Part shown: positions 60,449-64,000 of the stretch, piece by piece
How the letters are laid out: each line of letters starts with the position of its first letter
How positions within the stretch are numbered: position 1 is the stretch's first letter
Position numbers and translations under genes: made by a program
Notes under the pieces: generated by a model
Databases searched by the model: none
What the model was told of the DNA's origin: nothing
What the model saw: only the letters and a program-made list of their open reading frames with translations
Assembly: GCF_007860175.1 (NCBI RefSeq)
Contig: NZ_SJPX01000001.1
Span: 1,240,001-1,304,000, forward strand
DNA length: 64,000 bases
Source of the DNA: Rubripirellula reticaptiva
Lineage (GTDB): Bacteria > Planctomycetota > Planctomycetia > Pirellulales > Pirellulaceae
Reading direction: 5' to 3'

Positions 60449-61345
60449 CTAGGCTTGGTCCTCGGCGTCAACGGTGCCGCCGGCTTCATTCACATCCTGT
60501 ACATCCGCAGTCGCCTCCGTCTCAGCGTCGGTTTCTTCCACAATCCAAGGATTCTTCCACTCGCTCCAGTGCGAGAGGTAGACCTGATAGGCCTCGCAAT
60601 CGTCGGCGCGTTCTTCAATCCACTTCTTTCCCTCGGCGACCAACTCGATCTCTTGGTCTAGCGTGATGTGCCCCGTCAGAACTCGGGTTCGCAAAAAGAC
60701 GAAGTATGTGTCAAGCACATCGCAGCGGCAGTAGTCACTGATCGCCTTCTTTTTTCCATCGTTGTATTGTTGTTGCACTTGTTCGCCCGTCAGATCGACC
60801 TTGCCGGGTTTGCCAAGCATTTGCGAAATCAAATTCAGTCCTCCGTTGCAACGTGCGGCTCCAAAATTTGTCAGTACGTCCTGCAGGTCCAAGTGGGCGG
60901 TCGTATTGAATCGATTGCGTGGCGACTTGTAGCCTTCGCCGCGGAACCACTTTGGCAGCGATACGCCAAAACGGTACGCCGCAAGTTCCATCAACGGTAC
61001 GTCGAACGATCGACCATTGAATGTTACCCAAGTCGGATACTTGTAGGCTTCCCAGCCTCGCCAGAAATGCTGAGTAATGACGTGCGGTCTGAACTCGGGT
61101 TCATCCAGTGAAACTAAATCCACCAGCCGAAAATCCATGGCGACTTTGGCGACGACTACCGCGACCGGCACCTGGAACGTATGGGGAATGAAGGTCGTTC
61201 CCTTGGTTTCCATAAGCTCATCTTGATACGTCTCGATCGCCTCCATCGGCGTGTAATTTTGGCCCGGATAACGAACCTTCGAGACGAGTTCGCCATCGGC
61301 AACACTTTCAACATCGAAGACCAGATAGGAAACTTGATCGGCCAT
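60449..61345 (-). CDS. DEDDy 3'-5' exonuclease (PolB-like)
   Basis: A 298-residue protein resembling the predicted 3'-5' exonuclease related to DNA polymerase B proofreading domains. Acidic catalytic residues are visible: FDVESVADG (D, E), TFNGRSFDVPLM (D) and SDYCRCDVLDTYFVF (Y and D of DEDDy). Such enzymes degrade DNA or RNA from the 3' end. A low-complexity acidic tail (about 270-298) follows. It is transcribed towards the large secreted protein gene, with about 230 bases between. Confidence 0.85.
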   Translation of the reverse strand: MADQVSYLVFDVESVADGELVSKVRYPGQNYTPMEAIETYQDELMETKGTTFIPHTFQVPVAVVVAKVAMDFRLVDLVSLDEPEFRPHVITQHFWRGWEAYKYPTWVTFNGRSFDVPLMELAAYRFGVSLPKWFRGEGYKSPRNRFNTTAHLDLQDVLTNFGAARCNGGLNLISQMLGKPGKVDLTGEQVQQQYNDGKKKAISDYCRCDVLDTYFVFLRTRVLTGHITLDQEIELVAEGKKWIEERADDCEAYQVYLSHWSEWKNPWIVEETDAETEATADVQDVNEAGGTVDAEDQA

Positions 61346-61471
61346 CGGCAGTTGCTTTTGGGTTGCTTGATTGCGGCGGGTGGGTGCCTACGAACTTCGT
61401 TCTATGAAACAATGTACCTATTCCTTGACATTGATCGAACGTCCTCACCCCAAGTTTGCCCAAAATCTGCC

Positions 61472-62749
61472 ATGACCGCTGAAAAAAAAACTCACGAGCG
61501 TTCTGTCACGCTCGTCAATCGCGACCGCTTGTTGGAGCGTTTTCTGCGTTATGTGCAAATTGACACGACCGCAAATCCAGACACAGACCAATATCCAAGT
61601 TCGCCCGGCCAGCGTTTACTGGGATCGCAACTTTGCAAAGAATTAGCTGCCATGTCGATTACCGATGCGGTTCAAGACGACCATGCGCTAGTGTGGGGGA
61701 CCGTGCCAGCAAGTGATGGTGGAAACAGTCCTACCGTGGCACTGGTCGCTCACTTGGATACTTCGCCCGAATCGCCCGGCGCAGGCGTCAAGCCACAGGT
61801 CATCGACGCGTATGCAGGAGGTGACATTCCTTTGCCTGCTGGAGGCCAAATCTCGGTTGCCTCGTCGCCATCGCTTCTAGAGCTGATTGGCAAAACGTTG
61901 GTCACCACCGATGGATCGACATTGCTTGGCGGCGATGACAAAGCAGGTGTCGCCATCATCATGGAGCTAGCGCAAACATTGATCGAGAATCCGCATTTGC
62001 TGCATGGACCCGTGCGGTTGCTGTTCACCTGTGACGAAGAGATCGGACGGGGAACCGACAAAATCGATCTTCGGCAAGTGGATGCCATGGTCGCCTACAC
62101 GATCGATGGTGGCGGTTCGTCGATGATCGATGTTGAAACGTTTTCAGCCGACGCGGCCACCGTGCGTTTCATAGGGCATAACATTCACCCATCGATCGGT
62201 AAGGGACGAATGGTCAACGCGATACGGGCAGCCTGTGATTTTGTTGCCGCGCTACCACGCGAAACTTGCACGCCTGAAACAACCGAAGATCGCGAAGGAT
62301 TCATTCACGCGCATTCGATCGGCGGTGGTGTGGGTGAAGCAAGTGTTGAAATGATTTTGCGATCATTCGACAGCGAAGACTTGAAACGGTACACGCAGCA
62401 AATTGAAACGCTCGCGAACAAGATCGCCGACCAAACACCGGGGATGAAAGTCGAAGTGTCTGTTCGTCGTCAGTACCGGAACCTGCGTGAAGGGCTCGAA
62501 GAACTTCCCGAGTCGGTGTCATTTGCCGAAGAGGCGTTCGTGCGACTGGGGCGGACACCCTCGCGAATGATCATTCGCGGAGGCACCGACGGCAGCCAAC
62601 TGACCGAAAAAGGTTTGCCAACGCCAAATCTGTCGAGCGGTCAACACAACATTCACGCCGTGACCGAGTTTGCATGTCTGGATGAAATGGCAGAAGCCGT
62701 CGAGCACCTGATTGAGATGTTGTCGCTGTGGAGTAAGCAAAAAATCTAG
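61472..62749 (+). CDS. pepT: Peptidase T (tripeptide aminopeptidase)
   Basis: A 425-residue M20B peptidase that removes the N-terminal residue from tripeptides. Landmarks: FLRYVQIDTTA, VAHLDTSPESPGAGV (metal His), LGGDDKAGVAIIMELA (bridging Asp), FTCDEEIGRGTDK (Glu pair) and SGQHNIHAVTEF (last His). The ATG at 61472 is chosen; an upstream frame to 61181 overlaps the exonuclease gene and lacks similarity. It diverges from the exonuclease and converges on the transhydrogenase gene with 18 bases between stops. Confidence 0.93.
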   Translation: MTAEKKTHERSVTLVNRDRLLERFLRYVQIDTTANPDTDQYPSSPGQRLLGSQLCKELAAMSITDAVQDDHALVWGTVPASDGGNSPTVALVAHLDTSPESPGAGVKPQVIDAYAGGDIPLPAGGQISVASSPSLLELIGKTLVTTDGSTLLGGDDKAGVAIIMELAQTLIENPHLLHGPVRLLFTCDEEIGRGTDKIDLRQVDAMVAYTIDGGGSSMIDVETFSADAATVRFIGHNIHPSIGKGRMVNAIRAACDFVAALPRETCTPETTEDREGFIHAHSIGGGVGEASVEMILRSFDSEDLKRYTQQIETLANKIADQTPGMKVEVSVRRQYRNLREGLEELPESVSFAEEAFVRLGRTPSRMIIRGGTDGSQLTEKGLPTPNLSSGQHNIHAVTEFACLDEMAEAVEHLIEMLSLWSKQKI

Positions 62750-62767
62750 GCAGATTGTTCGGGTTTG

Positions 62768-64000
62768 CTAAGACTTGAATTCGGCGATCACGCTGGCCAG
62801 CGACGCTTTGGCGTCACCGAATAGCATTCGCGTGTTTTGGCCAAAGAACAGCGGGTTGTCGACGCCGGAAAATCCGGACGCCATTGATCGTTTCAAGACA
62901 AAGACCGTCCGCGCGTAATCCACATTGATGATCGGCATGCCGTAGATCGGGCTGTTTTCATCTTCGCGAGCGGCCGGGTTAACGACGTCGTTGGCGCCGA
63001 TGACAATCGCGACGTCAACGTTTTCGATCCGTCGGTTGATGTCTTCCATTTCGACCAATTGATCGTACGGTACGTTGGCTTCGGCAAGCAGCACGTTCAT
63101 ATGACCGGGCATTCGGCCGGCGACCGGGTGAATCGCGTACGAGACCTCGGCACCGTTGGCTTCCAATAGTTCGCCAAGTTCACGAACGACGTGTTGTGCT
63201 TGGGCGACCGCCATTCCGTAGCCCGGAACCATCACGACCGACGAAGCGGCTTCCAAAATCAAGAAAGCGTCGTCGGCGGTGATCGGTTTCACTTCGCCTT
63301 CGACTTTGGTGGCCGCGCCGGTGGCTGTGAATCCCGAGAACAGCACGTGCGAAAGCGAGCGGTTCATGGCTCGGCACATGATGTTCGTCAAAATGATTCC
63401 CGCGGCACCGACCAGGGCGCCCGCGACGATTAGGATCGTGTTGTTGATCGCGAAACCTGCCGCGCACGCCGCCAAGCCCGAGTAACTGTTCAGCAGTGAA
63501 ATCACCACGGGCATATCGGCGCCACCGATCGGGATCACCGCTAGCACACCCAGCACCAATGACAGCAGGATCACCGCACTGACCATCGGCCCGGTCCAGC
63601 CAGGCAGGATGACCATGACCACACTGCAAACGACCAAAGCAGCCAATACCAACAAACTGACAAACTGTTGACCAGCGAATGCACCGGCGCCACTGCCAAG
63701 TCGTTCGGACAGTTTCGCCCATGCGACCAGACTGCCCGTGAAGGTGACTCCGCCAATTAGGATCGACAACACGATGGTCACCATCGTGAATGCTGATAAT
63801 CCGCCAAACCCGCCACCTGGTGAATAGAGTGCTGCCCATCCCACTAGCAGTGACGCGATGCCGCCCGATCCGTTAAACAGGGCAACCATTTCGGGCATGC
63901 CTGTCATTTCAACTCGGCGGGCCGTAACCGCACCAATGATCGAACCAAGTACCATCGCCACGGCGATCCAGCGGTAGTCGACGATTTCCAGCGACAGCAT
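62768..64000 (-). CDS. pntB: NAD(P) transhydrogenase subunit beta (5' truncated by window edge)
   Basis: The 410 residues seen cover most of PntB; the usual length is about 460, so about 50 N-terminal residues lie beyond the window, and the ATG at 64000 is internal. PntB pumps protons while transferring hydride between NADH and NADP+. Membrane helices fill residues about 5-220 (TGMPEMVALFNGSGG, HVLFSGFTATGAA), and the NADP-binding domain follows (VMVPGYGMAVAQAQHVVREL, YAIHPVAGRMPGHMNVLLAEA, INRRIENVDVAIVIGANDVVNP, DENSPIYGMPII). PntA should lie upstream, outside the window. Confidence 0.95.
   Translation of the reverse strand: MLSLEIVDYRWIAVAMVLGSIIGAVTARRVEMTGMPEMVALFNGSGGIASLLVGWAALYSPGGGFGGLSAFTMVTIVLSILIGGVTFTGSLVAWAKLSERLGSGAGAFAGQQFVSLLVLAALVVCSVVMVILPGWTGPMVSAVILLSLVLGVLAVIPIGGADMPVVISLLNSYSGLAACAAGFAINNTILIVAGALVGAAGIILTNIMCRAMNRSLSHVLFSGFTATGAATKVEGEVKPITADDAFLILEAASSVVMVPGYGMAVAQAQHVVRELGELLEANGAEVSYAIHPVAGRMPGHMNVLLAEANVPYDQLVEMEDINRRIENVDVAIVIGANDVVNPAAREDENSPIYGMPIINVDYARTVFVLKRSMASGFSGVDNPLFFGQNTRMLFGDAKASLASVIAEFKS

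Noticed and set aside
1-64000. tRNA, rRNA, insertion sequences or phage genes
   Set aside because: No cloverleaf-like tRNA, rRNA segment, transposase, integrase or terminal inverted repeat pair was recognised by eye; a covariance-model scan would be needed to be certain for tRNAs.

Overview
The window looks like chromosomal DNA of a marine planctomycete of the Pirellulaceae (Rhodopirellula or Rubripirellula type). The evidence is three N-termini with the LEPR-XLL-type secretion motif (LExRRLLA variants), dockerin-like domains in secreted giant proteins, a PEP-CTERM protein, an SHD1-domain protein, ExbD/TPR/VWA modules, DUF3299 and DUF4432 proteins, and many large proteins with no recognisable domain. 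I see no tRNA, rRNA, CRISPR array, insertion sequence or phage. Genes sit in short operons, often with 1-4 base start/stop overlaps.

Layout. 0-5 kb: a YceH-like protein, then on the minus strand a GalU-like protein translationally coupled to an unusual GHMP kinase-UDP-sugar pyrophosphorylase fusion. 5-10 kb: a secreted multidomain GH10 xylanase followed by a PEP-CTERM protein. 10-15 kb: rhomboid protease with peroxiredoxin, a C-terminal processing protease and a polytopic membrane protein. 15-19.4 kb: a small lipoprotein, an HtrA protease, a metallophosphoesterase and MetK. 19.5-23.4 kb: a VWA protein coupled to a secreted repeat-like protein, an ArgE/DapE peptidase and an AlkA-type glycosylase. 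23.4-28.6 kb: a decaying region with at least three gene remnants around a 1,235-residue LEPR-XLL/dockerin protein. 28.6-32.2 kb: obg-coaX plus a membrane protein in one coupled operon. 32.2-35 kb: two planctomycete-type hypothetical proteins. 35-37.3 kb: a sigma-70 factor with a long multi-HTH N-terminal half and no recognisable region 3. 37.4-45 kb: a carbohydrate-metabolism cluster (aldo/keto reductase, two TIM-barrel isomerase-like enzymes, DUF4432 epimerase-like protein, cupin isomerase-like protein, Gfo/Idh/MocA dehydrogenase). 45-49.5 kb: a histidine kinase with a haem-c motif in its sensor, a DDLFG-repeat/SHD1 protein and a GrpB-type protein. 49.6-56.6 kb: a membrane pseudokinase operon, a methyltransferase, and an ExbD-ExbD-repeat protein-LigD phosphoesterase operon. 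56.6-64 kb: a 1,185-residue secreted protein, a DEDDy exonuclease, peptidase T and the truncated PntB subunit.

The most interesting items are the reversed-order kinase/pyrophosphorylase fusion with its degenerate GalU-like partner, the multi-HTH sigma factor with its hairpin-rich leader, the acidic DDLFG-repeat/SHD1 protein, the pseudokinase, the sugar-degradation cluster with no assigned substrate, and the set of gene fragments at 23.4-28.6 kb, which records duplication and decay.
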